A stretch of 64,000 nt of DNA from NCBI GenBank assembly GCA_963700495.1, contig CAVOXT010000003.1, forward strand, positions 434,001-498,000, given 5' to 3'. The translations under genes and the position numbers were made by a program. This document shows positions 1-7,846 of this stretch, in pieces; positions within the stretch are counted from its first letter, which is position 1, and each line of letters begins with the position of its first letter. Source of the stretch: JACCTU01 sp963700495 (GTDB lineage: Bacteria; Actinomycetota; Thermoleophilia; Gaiellales; Gaiellaceae). The notes under the pieces were generated by a model. The model was not told the origin of the DNA and did no database searches. It was given only the letters and a program-made list of their open reading frames with translations.

Positions 1-1
1 C

Positions 2-2155
2 GCCGACGCCTGCCACGAGGCGACGGGCGGCAACCCGCTGCTCCTGCGGGCGCTGCTGGACGCACTCGCGAGTGAGGGGATCGCGCCGAAGGCGCGGAAC
101 GCCGAGCGTGTGTACGAGCTCGGGCCGGAGGCCGTCTCACGCTCCGTCCATCTGCGCCTCGCGCGCCTGCCCGCCGAGGCGACCGCGCTCGCGCAGGCGG
201 TGGCGGTGCTGGGCGACGACGTCCGCCTCGCCGACGCGGCGACCCTCGCGGGGATCGAGCGCGAGCTCGCGGCGCATACCGCGGCCACGCTGGCCAGGAA
301 CGGCCTCCTCAGGGTCGAGCGGCGCCTTGCGTTCGTGCATCCCGTCGTGCGCTCCGCCGTCTACGCCGATCTCAACGGTGCGGAGCGCGAGCACAACCAC
401 GCACGGGCGGCCGAGCTGCTCGCGGAGGCCCGTGCCCCGAACGAGCAGATCGCGGCCCACCTCCTGCTGACCCGGCCCGGCGCGATCGAGTTCGGCATCC
501 CCGTCCTGTACCAGGCGGCCGACCGTGCGCTCTCGAAGGGCGACCCGGACGCCGCCTCTGCGTACCTCCGTCGTGCAGCGGAGGAACCGCTCGAGGACGC
601 AGACAGGGCCGAGCTCCTGTACCGGCTCGGCCTGGCCGAGCGCCTCGTCGACAACCCGCTTGCCGTCAGGCACCTGCGCGAGGCTCACGCGCTCGAAGCG
701 GACACGGTCGAGCGCGCGCGAATCGCGCTCGACCTCGGCCGGACGCTCCTCTACAGCCTCCAGGTCGAGGAGGCCGTGCAGCTGCTCGAGGAGGCGATCG
801 AGTCGGTGGCCGGGACGGACCTCGACCTCTGCCGGCGGCTCGAGGCCGGCCTGCTCACCGTCACGCTGATCTTCGCGCCGCTGTTCCCGCTCGCGCAGAA
901 GCAGATCGAACGGGTCAGCAGACTGCCGCTCGGCGACGACATCGGCTCCAGGATGCTCCTCGGCCTGCTCGCGTTCGCGGATGCGCGTGGGCTCGGCGAC
1001 CGCGCGACCTGCATCGACCAGGCCGAGAGGGCCGTGGCGGGCGGGGCGCTCTTCGCCGAGGACAACCCGGCGTTTGCCTTCTCGACGGTCACCCTGACCG
1101 TCGCCGACTGCTGGGACACGGCGGCGGCGATCTTCGACGACGCCTTCGCCGACGCCCGGCTCCGCGGCTCCGTCTCCGCGTACGCGGTCGCATCGATCTT
1201 CCGCGGTTACCTCCACATCTTCACCGGCGACCTGAGCGAAGCCGAGGCCGACCTTCGGAACGCTCTCGAGGCGAGCGAGCAGCACGGACTCGCAAGCGGG
1301 ATGCCCTACGCGCTCGCGTTCCTCGCAGACGCCCAAATGCAGCGGGGCGACCTCGAGGCGGCGATCGAGACGCTCGCCCGCGTCGACGCCCTCCCCGAGC
1401 CCTCGCGCGAGCAGGCTTTCGTCTACGACGCGCGCGGCCGTCTCCGGTTCCTCCAGGGCCGCCACCGCGACGCGCTGGCCGAGTTCGACAAGGCACGCCA
1501 GATCTTCGAGGCGCTCGGCGGCGTCAACCCGGCGGTCATCTCCTGGCGCTCGCAGATGGCGCTGGCGCACCAGCAGCTCGGGGAGACGGAGGAGGCACAG
1601 CGGCTCGCAGCCGAGGAGGTCGAGCTCTCCAGGCGCTGGGGGGCGCCGCGCGCGATCGCGAAGTCGCTCCGGGTCGCGGGCATGGTCGAGGGCGGCGAGC
1701 GGGGCGTCGAGCTCCTCCAGGAGGCGGTCGAGGTGCTCGAGGACTCCGAGGCGGTTCTCGAGCGCGCGCGCGGGCTCGTCGAGCTCGGCGCCGCCCTGCG
1801 GCGCACGAACCAGCGCTCCGAGGCACGAGAGCACCTGCGGCAGGCGCTCGATCTGGCCCACCAGGGCGAGTCCGTCCCGCTCGTCGCCAGGGCCCAGGAG
1901 GAGCTCATGGCGACGGGCGCCCGGCCGCGCCGAATCGCGCTGAGCGGCCTCGACGCCCTCACCCCGAGCGAGCGGCGGGTCGCCGGCATGGCCGCCAAGG
2001 AGATGACCAACCGGGACATCGCCCAGGCCCTCTTCGTGACCCCGAAGACGGTCGAGGTGCACCTCTCGAGCGTCTATCGCAAGCTCGGCATCTCCTCCCG
2101 GGCCCAGCTCGCGGGCGCCCTCAGCACCGACGTCGTCGCACCGGCCTTCGGCTGA
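2..2155 (+). CDS. LuxR-family transcriptional regulator with AAA/TPR-type body (5' end outside window)
   Basis: The reading frame is open from the first bases, so the gene begins upstream; at least 717 codons are present. The first residues match the ATGGNPLLL-type motif that follows the AAA ATPase core in large LuxR (LAL/MalT-like) regulators. The middle is a long Ala/Leu/Glu-rich helical region resembling TPR repeats. The last ~60 residues form a GerE/LuxR helix-turn-helix (LTPSERRVAGMA ... NRDIAQALFVTPKTVEVHLS). Such proteins are ATP-dependent transcriptional activators; the ligand is unknown. A GTG at 110 could be mistaken for the start, but the homologous sequence continues upstream of it. 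Confidence 0.9.
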   Translation, partial: ADACHEATGGNPLLLRALLDALASEGIAPKARNAERVYELGPEAVSRSVHLRLARLPAEATALAQAVAVLGDDVRLADAATLAGIERELAAHTAATLARNGLLRVERRLAFVHPVVRSAVYADLNGAEREHNHARAAELLAEARAPNEQIAAHLLLTRPGAIEFGIPVLYQAADRALSKGDPDAASAYLRRAAEEPLEDADRAELLYRLGLAERLVDNPLAVRHLREAHALEADTVERARIALDLGRTLLYSLQVEEAVQLLEEAIESVAGTDLDLCRRLEAGLLTVTLIFAPLFPLAQKQIERVSRLPLGDDIGSRMLLGLLAFADARGLGDRATCIDQAERAVAGGALFAEDNPAFAFSTVTLTVADCWDTAAAIFDDAFADARLRGSVSAYAVASIFRGYLHIFTGDLSEAEADLRNALEASEQHGLASGMPYALAFLADAQMQRGDLEAAIETLARVDALPEPSREQAFVYDARGRLRFLQGRHRDALAEFDKARQIFEALGGVNPAVISWRSQMALAHQQLGETEEAQRLAAEEVELSRRWGAPRAIAKSLRVAGMVEGGERGVELLQEAVEVLEDSEAVLERARGLVELGAALRRTNQRSEAREHLRQALDLAHQGESVPLVARAQEELMATGARPRRIALSGLDALTPSERRVAGMAAKEMTNRDIAQALFVTPKTVEVHLSSVYRKLGISSRAQLAGALSTDVVAPAFG

Positions 2156-2293
2156 GCCCCAGACCCCCTAAGGGGGCGCTCCGGCCAAACCTCGGTGGAG
2201 ATCTTTGGGGGTCGCCCCGATGCGGCCGCACCCTCCGCTGACGCAGGATCGCCGCAGTTGAACCGAGACCACACGACTCTTGAGGAGGCAGCG

Positions 2294-2863
2294 GTGATCA
2301 AGGCAGGCGACACTCTGGTGAACCCCGTGACGAAGGAGCGAATGACGTTCCTGAAGACGGCGGCCGAGACGAACGGCGAGTACGTCCTGATCGAGCTTCG
2401 CGCCGCGCCCGGCGGAGTCGTGGCAGCAGCCCACGTCCACCCGGCGCAGACCGAGACCTTCGACGTGATCAGCGGCACGCTCGGCGCGAAGGTCGGCGGG
2501 AAGAAGATCGAGGCGAAGGCCGGCGACGTGCTCGTGGTCGAGCCGCGGGTCGCGCACAAGTGGTGGAACGCAGGCGAAGACGAGCTCGTCTTCCGCTGCG
2601 AGGTGCGCCCGGCGCTCCAGTTCGAGCAGCTGATCGAGACGATGTTCAGCCTCGCCGCCGACGGCAAGACGAACAAGAAGGGGATGCCGAACCCGTTGCG
2701 GCTCGCGGTGATCGCGAACCACCACTTGGGCGACGTGCAGCTCCCGGTGGTGCCGAGGTGGATGCAGAAGGCGGCCCTTGCCCTGGGCGCGCCGACCGGC
2801 CGGATCTTCGGCTTCCAGTCCAACTACGTCCCGGCGGGCGAATCCGCCCCTGCGACCGCGTAA
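2294..2863 (+). CDS. Cupin-domain protein
   Basis: This 189-residue protein carries a conserved double-stranded beta-helix. The metal-site motif AAHVHPAQTETFDVISG is followed by a G-D-V-V/P-H element (AGDVLVVEPRVAHKWWN). The GTG at 2294 is preferred over upstream starts because it follows GAGGAGGCAGCG. The 70-residue tail beyond the cupin core is unassigned. Cupins of this type bind a metal through His/Glu and act as dioxygenases, isomerases or small-molecule binders; no substrate can be named. Two short genes follow closely and may be co-transcribed. Confidence 0.75.
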   Translation: MIKAGDTLVNPVTKERMTFLKTAAETNGEYVLIELRAAPGGVVAAAHVHPAQTETFDVISGTLGAKVGGKKIEAKAGDVLVVEPRVAHKWWNAGEDELVFRCEVRPALQFEQLIETMFSLAADGKTNKKGMPNPLRLAVIANHHLGDVQLPVVPRWMQKAALALGAPTGRIFGFQSNYVPAGESAPATA

Positions 2864-2883
2864 CCGAGAGGAGGCAGCAAGAC

Positions 2884-3009
2884 GTGAAGAAGTGGAGCTA
2901 TCTGACGATCCTGGCGCTCGTGCTGCTCACGCTGGCCGTGGGTGGGTGGATCGCCCAGGGGATCAAGTCCGTCGCCCGGCCGGGGACCCTGAGCCCCCGG
3001 CCGGCGTGA
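2884..3009 (+). CDS. Small single-pass membrane protein (41 aa)
   Basis: A GTG start at 2884 lies downstream of an AGGAGG motif. It encodes 41 residues: a short basic N-terminus (VKKWSY), a hydrophobic segment of about 20 residues (LTILALVLLTLAVGGWIAQG) and a Pro/Arg-rich tail. The frame lies between the cupin gene and the next small gene with spacings of 20 and 14 bases, consistent with one operon. No family is recognised. The ribosome-binding site, the membrane segment and the tight spacing are the reasons for calling it. Confidence 0.55.
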   Translation: MKKWSYLTILALVLLTLAVGGWIAQGIKSVARPGTLSPRPA

Positions 3010-3023
3010 AGGGAGACGCTGCA

Positions 3024-3311
3024 ATGGCGAACCTGACCGGCTCATGGCTCGCGTTCCGGCTCGGCGTCGACCCCGTCCGCATCGACTCGATGCGCCGGGC
3101 GGGCGAGCTCTACGCCGTGCGGGACGAGAGCAGGAGCGAATGGCTGTACCCCTCCTGGCAGTTCGACGGAGCGGGCCGAACGAAAGACGTCGTCCGGCAG
3201 ATGATCCAGGCGGCGAAGCAGGAGCGGATCGACGTGCACGAGCTGCTCGGCCGCAGGGTCGGCCTCGTCCGCGGCAAGACGGTGCGCGACCTGCTGCTGA
3301 AAGGCGCGTAG
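3024..3311 (+). CDS. Small putative DNA-binding / antitoxin-like protein (95 aa)
   Basis: The ATG at 3024 follows GGGAGA. The N-terminal half reads like a short recognition module in which a helix-turn-helix-like segment is followed by YPSWQFDGAG. The C-terminal half ends in VRDLLLKGA. That arrangement resembles the HTH plus toxin-binding tail of Xre/MbcA/ParS-type antitoxins, whose tails often end with a T-P-x-D/E-L-L-like motif. No RES or other toxin gene lies next to it, so the similarity is suggestive only. A perfect hairpin follows the stop codon and probably ends this transcript. Confidence 0.55.
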   Translation: MANLTGSWLAFRLGVDPVRIDSMRRAGELYAVRDESRSEWLYPSWQFDGAGRTKDVVRQMIQAAKQERIDVHELLGRRVGLVRGKTVRDLLLKGA

Positions 3312-3313
3312 TC

Positions 3314-3340
3314 GACGGGGGAGCCCACGGCTCCCCCGTC
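3314..3340 (+). terminator. Perfect 12-bp hairpin after the small-protein operon
   Basis: GACGGGGGAGCC (3314-3325) pairs perfectly with GGCTCCCCCGTC (3329-3340) across a 3-base loop, directly after the stop codon at 3311. There is no long T-run, as is common in high-GC actinobacteria. Confidence 0.6.
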
Positions 3341-3383
3341 CGCGTCATCCTTGGTCGATACGCAAACCAGGGAGGCGGTCGTG

Positions 3384-4424
3384 GTGCGGAGGATGGTTGT
3401 GTGCGGCGTCGCGGCGATGGCGATGGCGCTCATAGGCGACGGGCTCGAGGCCGGCGCGGCTGGACGCGACGACACGGCCTGGTTGCAGGCGAAGCTGGAT
3501 GCGGGCGGCACGCTTGTGCTTCCCAGGCTGGCCGGCGGCGAGTGCTACGCGACGCGCGGGCTCTGGGTCAGCCGGGACGACACGCGGATCGTCTCGCCTG
3601 ACGGCGCGTGCGTGGTCGGGATCGGGCCTGGGGAGGTCCGGATGCGCTCGACCGACGGCGACCCGATCGCCGCGGAGGCGATCTTCTACGTCAGCCGGAT
3701 GAGCGTCTTTGCTCCCGCGCCGGCGCGGATCGCGATCGAGGGCCTCCGTCTCCAGGTCCCCGAGACCGCGGAGCTCTACGGGCTCTCGATTCTCGGTCAC
3801 GAGGTCACGGTGCGGAACGTCGAGGTGACGGGCGCGCCGATCGACGCGCTCTACGTCGGCGGCCGTGCGAACGACGGCTTCGCGGCCCGCGTGTCCGTCA
3901 CGGACTCGCGGTTTCTCGCCGGCCGCAGGAACGTCGTCTCGGTCGTCGGCGGGATCGGCGTCAGCCTCGAGCGGAACGTCATCTCGGGCGGCACCGACAC
4001 CTACCCCTCGAACGGCCACCCGTGGGGAAACCCCGCCGCCGGGATCGACGTCGAGCCGGGTGGGCGCGGCGCGCCAATCCTCGGCCTCCGGATCGCCGAC
4101 AACGAGATCGTCGACAACGCGGGCCCGGGCATCCTCGTCGCGCTCTCGAACCACCAGGGCCTGCCTGTGCTCGCCGACGGGATCGAGATCGCCGGCAACC
4201 GGATCCTCCGCAACGGCACGAAGCCGACGCCGCCGCAGCACGGCGGGATCGTCTTCAACGGCGGACAGGACACCGGCGGAGGCCACGTCCTCCTGGAGCA
4301 AAACGTCATCACGGGGAATCGCGACGCGGCGCTGCTCGTGCGGTGGGACGTCAACCTCGCGATCGAGCAGCGCGGCAACCGGCTCGAAGGCCGAGTCCTC
4401 GTCCAGCGTCACGTGCCTCGCTAG
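3384..4424 (+). CDS. Exported right-handed parallel beta-helix protein
   Basis: The protein has about 346 residues. A short basic start and hydrophobic segment (MVVCGVAAMAMALIG) form a likely signal peptide. The rest shows the regular short beta turns of pectate-lyase-like beta-helices, with repeated N-x-I/V motifs such as RNVEVTG, IADNEIVDNAGPGI, IAGNRILRNG and LEQNVITGNRDAALLV. The start is uncertain: TTG 3351, GTG 3381 or 3384 and ATG 3393 are in frame. GGAGG at 3371-3375 favours 3381/3384. Proteins of this fold bind or cleave polysaccharides; no catalytic residues were assigned. The 3' end overlaps the convergent aminotransferase by 4 bases (CTAG). Confidence 0.7.
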   Translation: MRRMVVCGVAAMAMALIGDGLEAGAAGRDDTAWLQAKLDAGGTLVLPRLAGGECYATRGLWVSRDDTRIVSPDGACVVGIGPGEVRMRSTDGDPIAAEAIFYVSRMSVFAPAPARIAIEGLRLQVPETAELYGLSILGHEVTVRNVEVTGAPIDALYVGGRANDGFAARVSVTDSRFLAGRRNVVSVVGGIGVSLERNVISGGTDTYPSNGHPWGNPAAGIDVEPGGRGAPILGLRIADNEIVDNAGPGILVALSNHQGLPVLADGIEIAGNRILRNGTKPTPPQHGGIVFNGGQDTGGGHVLLEQNVITGNRDAALLVRWDVNLAIEQRGNRLEGRVLVQRHVPR

Positions 4425-5773
4425 CGCGCGTACTCGTCCGCGATCGCGAGCACCTCGTCGAGAACGCCGAGGCCCTCGTCGAGCTCCTCGCGCGTGATCG
4501 TCAGCGGCGGCGCGACGATCACGACGTTCCAGTGGACGAACAGGTAGAGCCCGCGCTCCATCGCCGCCTTCGCCATCCGCGCAACGGGCTTCGCGGCTTC
4601 GCCTCCCGCGTTGAACGGGACGAGCGGCTCGCGGGTCTCTCGATCGGTGACGAGCTCGAGCCCGTAGAAGAGCCCCTTGCCGCGAATGTCGCCGATCGAC
4701 GGGTGGCGCTCCGCGAGGCGAGGCAGCTCGACGGCGAGGTACTCGCCGAGGGACGCGGAGTTCTCGACGATCCCCTCCTCCTTGAACGCCTCGATCGACG
4801 CGACGGCCGAGGCGCAGGCGAGCACGTGGCCCGAGTACGTGAGCCCGCCGGCGAAGTACTTGTCCTTGACCCAGTCCGAGATGGTCGCGTTCACGACCAT
4901 CGCCCCGAGCGGGACGTAGCCGGAGTTGATCCCTTTCGCGACGGTCAGGATGTCGGGCACGACGTCCCAGTGCTCGCAGGCGAACCACTTGCCGGTCCGA
5001 CCGAAGCCGGCCATCACCTCGTCGCAGATCAGGACGATCCCGTGCCGGTCGCAGACCTCCCGGATCGACTGGAGGTAGCCGTCAGGAGGGACGATGATCC
5101 CGTTCGTCCCGACGATCGTCTCGAGGATCACCGCCGCAACGGTGTGAGGGCCCTCGTACTGGAGCAGCTCTTCGAGGTGCGGGCCGCCCGAGCAGACGGG
5201 GCACGGGTCCGGATGCCCGGCGGGGCAGCGGTACGTGTAGGGGTCGAGCATCCGCACGACGCCCGGAATCCCGGGCTCGGCGGGCCAGCGGCGCGGGTCG
5301 CCGGTGAGCGTGATCGCGCCGGCCGTCGCGCCGTGGTATGAGCGATAGCGCGCGATCACCTTGTGGCGGCCGGTGTACCAGCGGGCGAGCTTGACGGCGT
5401 TCTCGTTCGCCTCGGCACCGCCGTTCGTGAAGAACGACATCGTCAGGTCGCCCGGGGTCACCTCGTCGAGCAGGCGCGCGAGCTCGGACCGCTTCTCGTG
5501 GGCCATCGGCGGCCCGATCGTCGTCAGCTTGTCGGCCTGCTCCTTGATCGCGGCGACCACCTTCGGGTGCTGGTGGCCGATCGAGACGTTGACGAGCTGC
5601 GAGGCGAAGTCGAGATAGCGCCTGCCCTCGTAGTCCCAGAAGTAGCAGCCCTCCGCGCCCGCGATCGGCAGCGGGCTGATCTGGTCCTGCACGGACCAGG
5701 AATGCAGGACGTAGCGCTTGTCGAGCTCCTGAATGCGCTGCCCGAGCTGTGGATCCGCCTCGACGATCGCCAT
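4421..5773 (-). CDS. Class III aminotransferase (PLP-dependent; likely beta-alanine/omega-amino acid:pyruvate type)
   Basis: The protein has 450 residues and starts at an ATG preceded by GGAGAG. Diagnostic features are FFTNGGAEANENAVK, RSYHGAT, the cofactor-binding segment ICDEVMAGFGRTG and the Schiff-base lysine (about Lys280) in LTVAKGINSGYVPLGA. A Cys-rich insert (YRCPAGHPDPCPVCSG) is present. Class III enzymes transfer an amino group from omega-amino acids to pyruvate or 2-oxoglutarate. The gene is divergent from a malonate/methylmalonate-semialdehyde dehydrogenase, and pyrimidine-ring hydrolases lie nearby. A role in deaminating beta-alanine or beta-aminoisobutyrate is therefore inferred. 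Upstream in-frame starts up to 5893 would run into the divergent gene. Confidence 0.88.
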   Translation of the reverse strand: MAIVEADPQLGQRIQELDKRYVLHSWSVQDQISPLPIAGAEGCYFWDYEGRRYLDFASQLVNVSIGHQHPKVVAAIKEQADKLTTIGPPMAHEKRSELARLLDEVTPGDLTMSFFTNGGAEANENAVKLARWYTGRHKVIARYRSYHGATAGAITLTGDPRRWPAEPGIPGVVRMLDPYTYRCPAGHPDPCPVCSGGPHLEELLQYEGPHTVAAVILETIVGTNGIIVPPDGYLQSIREVCDRHGIVLICDEVMAGFGRTGKWFACEHWDVVPDILTVAKGINSGYVPLGAMVVNATISDWVKDKYFAGGLTYSGHVLACASAVASIEAFKEEGIVENSASLGEYLAVELPRLAERHPSIGDIRGKGLFYGLELVTDRETREPLVPFNAGGEAAKPVARMAKAAMERGLYLFVHWNVVIVAPPLTITREELDEGLGVLDEVLAIADEYAR

Positions 5774-5871
5774 CTGACTCTCCTTCGCGTCGCTCGCGGC
5801 GATCGTACCGCGGGTCAGGGGCTGCACGACGAGCCGCGCTAGGCTCCAAGCATCAGCAAGGAGGAGCCGCC

Positions 5872-7404
5872 ATGACGGAAGTTGCAGAGGCACCGGTTGC
5901 CGCGACCAGCGGCCAGATCAAGCGGATTTCGCACTGGATCGGGGGACGGATCGTCGAGGGAACGTCGGGCCGAAGCGGGCCGGTCTACAACCCCGCGACC
6001 GGCGAGCAGGCCGCAGAGGTCGACTTCGCCTCGGTCGAGGAGGTCGACCGGGCTGTGCAGGCTGCGAAGGAGGCGTTCCCGTCGTGGCGGGCGCTCTCGC
6101 TCTCCCGCCGGACGGAGCTCTTCTTCCGCATCCGCAACCTCGTCGACGAGCACCGCGAGGACCTCGCGAAGCTGCTCACCGCGGAGCACGGCAAGGTGCT
6201 CTCCGACGCGAAGGGCGAGGTCGCGCGCGGCATCGAGGTGATCGAGTACTGCTGCGGGATGCCCGAGTTGCTCAAGGGCGGCTTCTCGGAGCAGGCCTCG
6301 AACGGCATCGACGTCTACTCGATCCGCCAGCCGCTGGGCGTTGCCGCGGGGATCACGCCGTTCAACTTCCCCGCGATGGTGCCCATGTGGATGTGGGCGC
6401 CCGCGCTCGCGTGCGGCAACACGTTCGTGCTGAAGCCGTCGGAGAAGGATCCGTCGGCGTCGATTCTCACGGCCGAGCTGCTCAAGGAGGCCGGCGTGCC
6501 CGACGGCGTCTTCAACGTCGTGCACGGCGACAAGGTCGCGGTCGACGCGGTCCTCGAGCATCCCGACATCAAGGCAGTCTCGTTCGTCGGTTCGACGCCG
6601 ATCGCCAAGTACGTGTACGAGAACGCGACGAAGCACGGCAAGCGTGCGCAGGCACTCGGCGGCGCGAAGAACCACATGATCGTCCTGCCCGACGCCGATA
6701 TCGACATGGCCGCCGATGCTGCCGTCTCGGCCGCGTACGGATCGGCCGGCGAGCGCTGCATGGCGATCTCGCAGGTCGTGGCCGTCGGCGACGTCGCGGA
6801 CAAGCTGATCGCAGCGATCAAGGAGCGGATTCCGAAGGTCAAGGTCGGTGACGGGATGGCGCCCGACTCCGAGATGGGCCCGCTCGTCACGCGCGAGCAC
6901 CGCGACAAGGTCGCGTCCTACGTCGCAAACACGGAGGCCGAGGGAGGCACCGTCGTCGTTGACGGCCGTGAGTCCGCGCCGCCGGGAGACGGCTTCTGGC
7001 TCGGCGTGTCGCTGCTCGACAACCTCACGCCGGATATGAAGGCCTACCAGGACGAGATCTTCGGGCCGGTGCTCGGCGTCACGCGGGTCGGCACGTACGA
7101 CGACGCGGTGAAGCTCGTGAACGACAACCCGTACGGCAACGGGACGGCGATCTTCACGCGCGACGGCGGCGTCGCCCGGCAGTTCCAGTTCGAGGTGCAG
7201 GCGGGCATGGTCGGAATCAACGTCCCGATCCCGGTCCCGGTCGCGTACTACTCGTTCGGCGGCTGGAAGGCGTCGCTCTTCGGCGACTCGCACATCTACG
7301 GGCCTGAAGGGATCAGCTTCTACACACGCGGCAAGGTCGTGACTTCGCGCTGGCCCGATCCGGCGACCTCGAAGGTCGACCTGGGCTTCCCGCAGACCCG
7401 CTAG
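5872..7404 (+). CDS. mmsA: CoA-acylating methylmalonate/malonate-semialdehyde dehydrogenase
   Basis: The protein has 510 residues; the ATG follows AAGGAGGAG. It is an aldehyde dehydrogenase with PFNFPAMVPMWMWAPAL and the catalytic cysteine at about Cys296 in YGSAGERCMAIS, both typical of the MMSDH subfamily that makes acetyl- or propionyl-CoA with CO2 and NADH. The usual C-terminal GINVPIPVPVAYYSFGGWK signature is present. Members act in valine, inositol, beta-alanine and thymine breakdown. Divergent pairing with the class III aminotransferase suggests the two consume beta-alanine or beta-aminoisobutyrate in succession. Confidence 0.93.
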   Translation: MTEVAEAPVAATSGQIKRISHWIGGRIVEGTSGRSGPVYNPATGEQAAEVDFASVEEVDRAVQAAKEAFPSWRALSLSRRTELFFRIRNLVDEHREDLAKLLTAEHGKVLSDAKGEVARGIEVIEYCCGMPELLKGGFSEQASNGIDVYSIRQPLGVAAGITPFNFPAMVPMWMWAPALACGNTFVLKPSEKDPSASILTAELLKEAGVPDGVFNVVHGDKVAVDAVLEHPDIKAVSFVGSTPIAKYVYENATKHGKRAQALGGAKNHMIVLPDADIDMAADAAVSAAYGSAGERCMAISQVVAVGDVADKLIAAIKERIPKVKVGDGMAPDSEMGPLVTREHRDKVASYVANTEAEGGTVVVDGRESAPPGDGFWLGVSLLDNLTPDMKAYQDEIFGPVLGVTRVGTYDDAVKLVNDNPYGNGTAIFTRDGGVARQFQFEVQAGMVGINVPIPVPVAYYSFGGWKASLFGDSHIYGPEGISFYTRGKVVTSRWPDPATSKVDLGFPQTR

Positions 7405-7417
7405 GAGCCTCCGCGCA

Positions 7418-7540
7418 ATGCCAGAGCTGCTCGAGCGAGACGCGTTGCTCGAGCAGCTCGACGCGGTGCGTGAGGCGGGCGGCAGGCTCGTCTTCGTCGG
7501 CGGCGAGGCGGGTGTCGGCAAGACGTCGCTCGTGCGCCGA
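7418..7540 (+). pseudogene. N-terminal remnant of a LuxR/AAA regulator gene
   Basis: The ATG at 7418 opens a frame encoding MPELLERDALLEQLDAVREA and then a Walker A motif, GGEAGVGKTSLVR. This is the standard N-terminus of large AAA-LuxR regulators, where several hundred residues should follow. Homology stops right after the P-loop at about 7540, and the next bases encode the end of a permease in another frame. About 40 codons remain, so it cannot be functional. It lies where a local regulator of the catabolic genes would be expected. Confidence 0.7.
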
Positions 7541-7781
7541 CAACCATGCGGTCGAGACCGCGCACTTCGGCCGCGACATGGCGGTCGCGGTCGCCGCGCT
7601 CGTCTTCTCGGCGCTCTTCATCTGGTACTCCCGCGACACGAGCGCAGGCGAGGGCACGTTCTCGTACTGGGCGCCGTACGTCTACGCCGGCGTCGCCCTC
7701 CTGCTCGGAATCCCGTTCTACCGCATGCAGCGCAAGCGGATGTCCGAGCCACCGCCGGTCCCGCCCTACTCGCCTCTCTGA
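7541..7781 (+). pseudogene. C-terminal remnant of an APC-type amino acid permease
   Basis: From about 7541 the frame ending at TGA 7779-7781 reads DNHAVETAHFGRDMAVAVAA. A membrane segment (VAALVFSALFIWYS), a loop and a second membrane segment (YVYAGVALLLGIPFYRMQRK) follow. This looks like the last two helices and tail of a 12-helix APC permease. No start codon or ribosome-binding site precedes it. It abuts the regulator remnant without a gap, so the junction looks like one deletion or an assembly join. Confidence 0.6.
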
Positions 7782-7846
7782 GCCGGGGACGGCCCGGGAC
7801 GGAAGCCGAGAACGGGCGCCGCTCGAACCCGGCCTCAAACGCCGCG

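Noticed and set aside
137..2062. 641-codon open frame on the minus strand opposite the LuxR gene
   Set aside because: GC-rich shadow frame. Its product is Arg/Leu/Glu-rich with no domain, and the opposite strand has clear LuxR homology.
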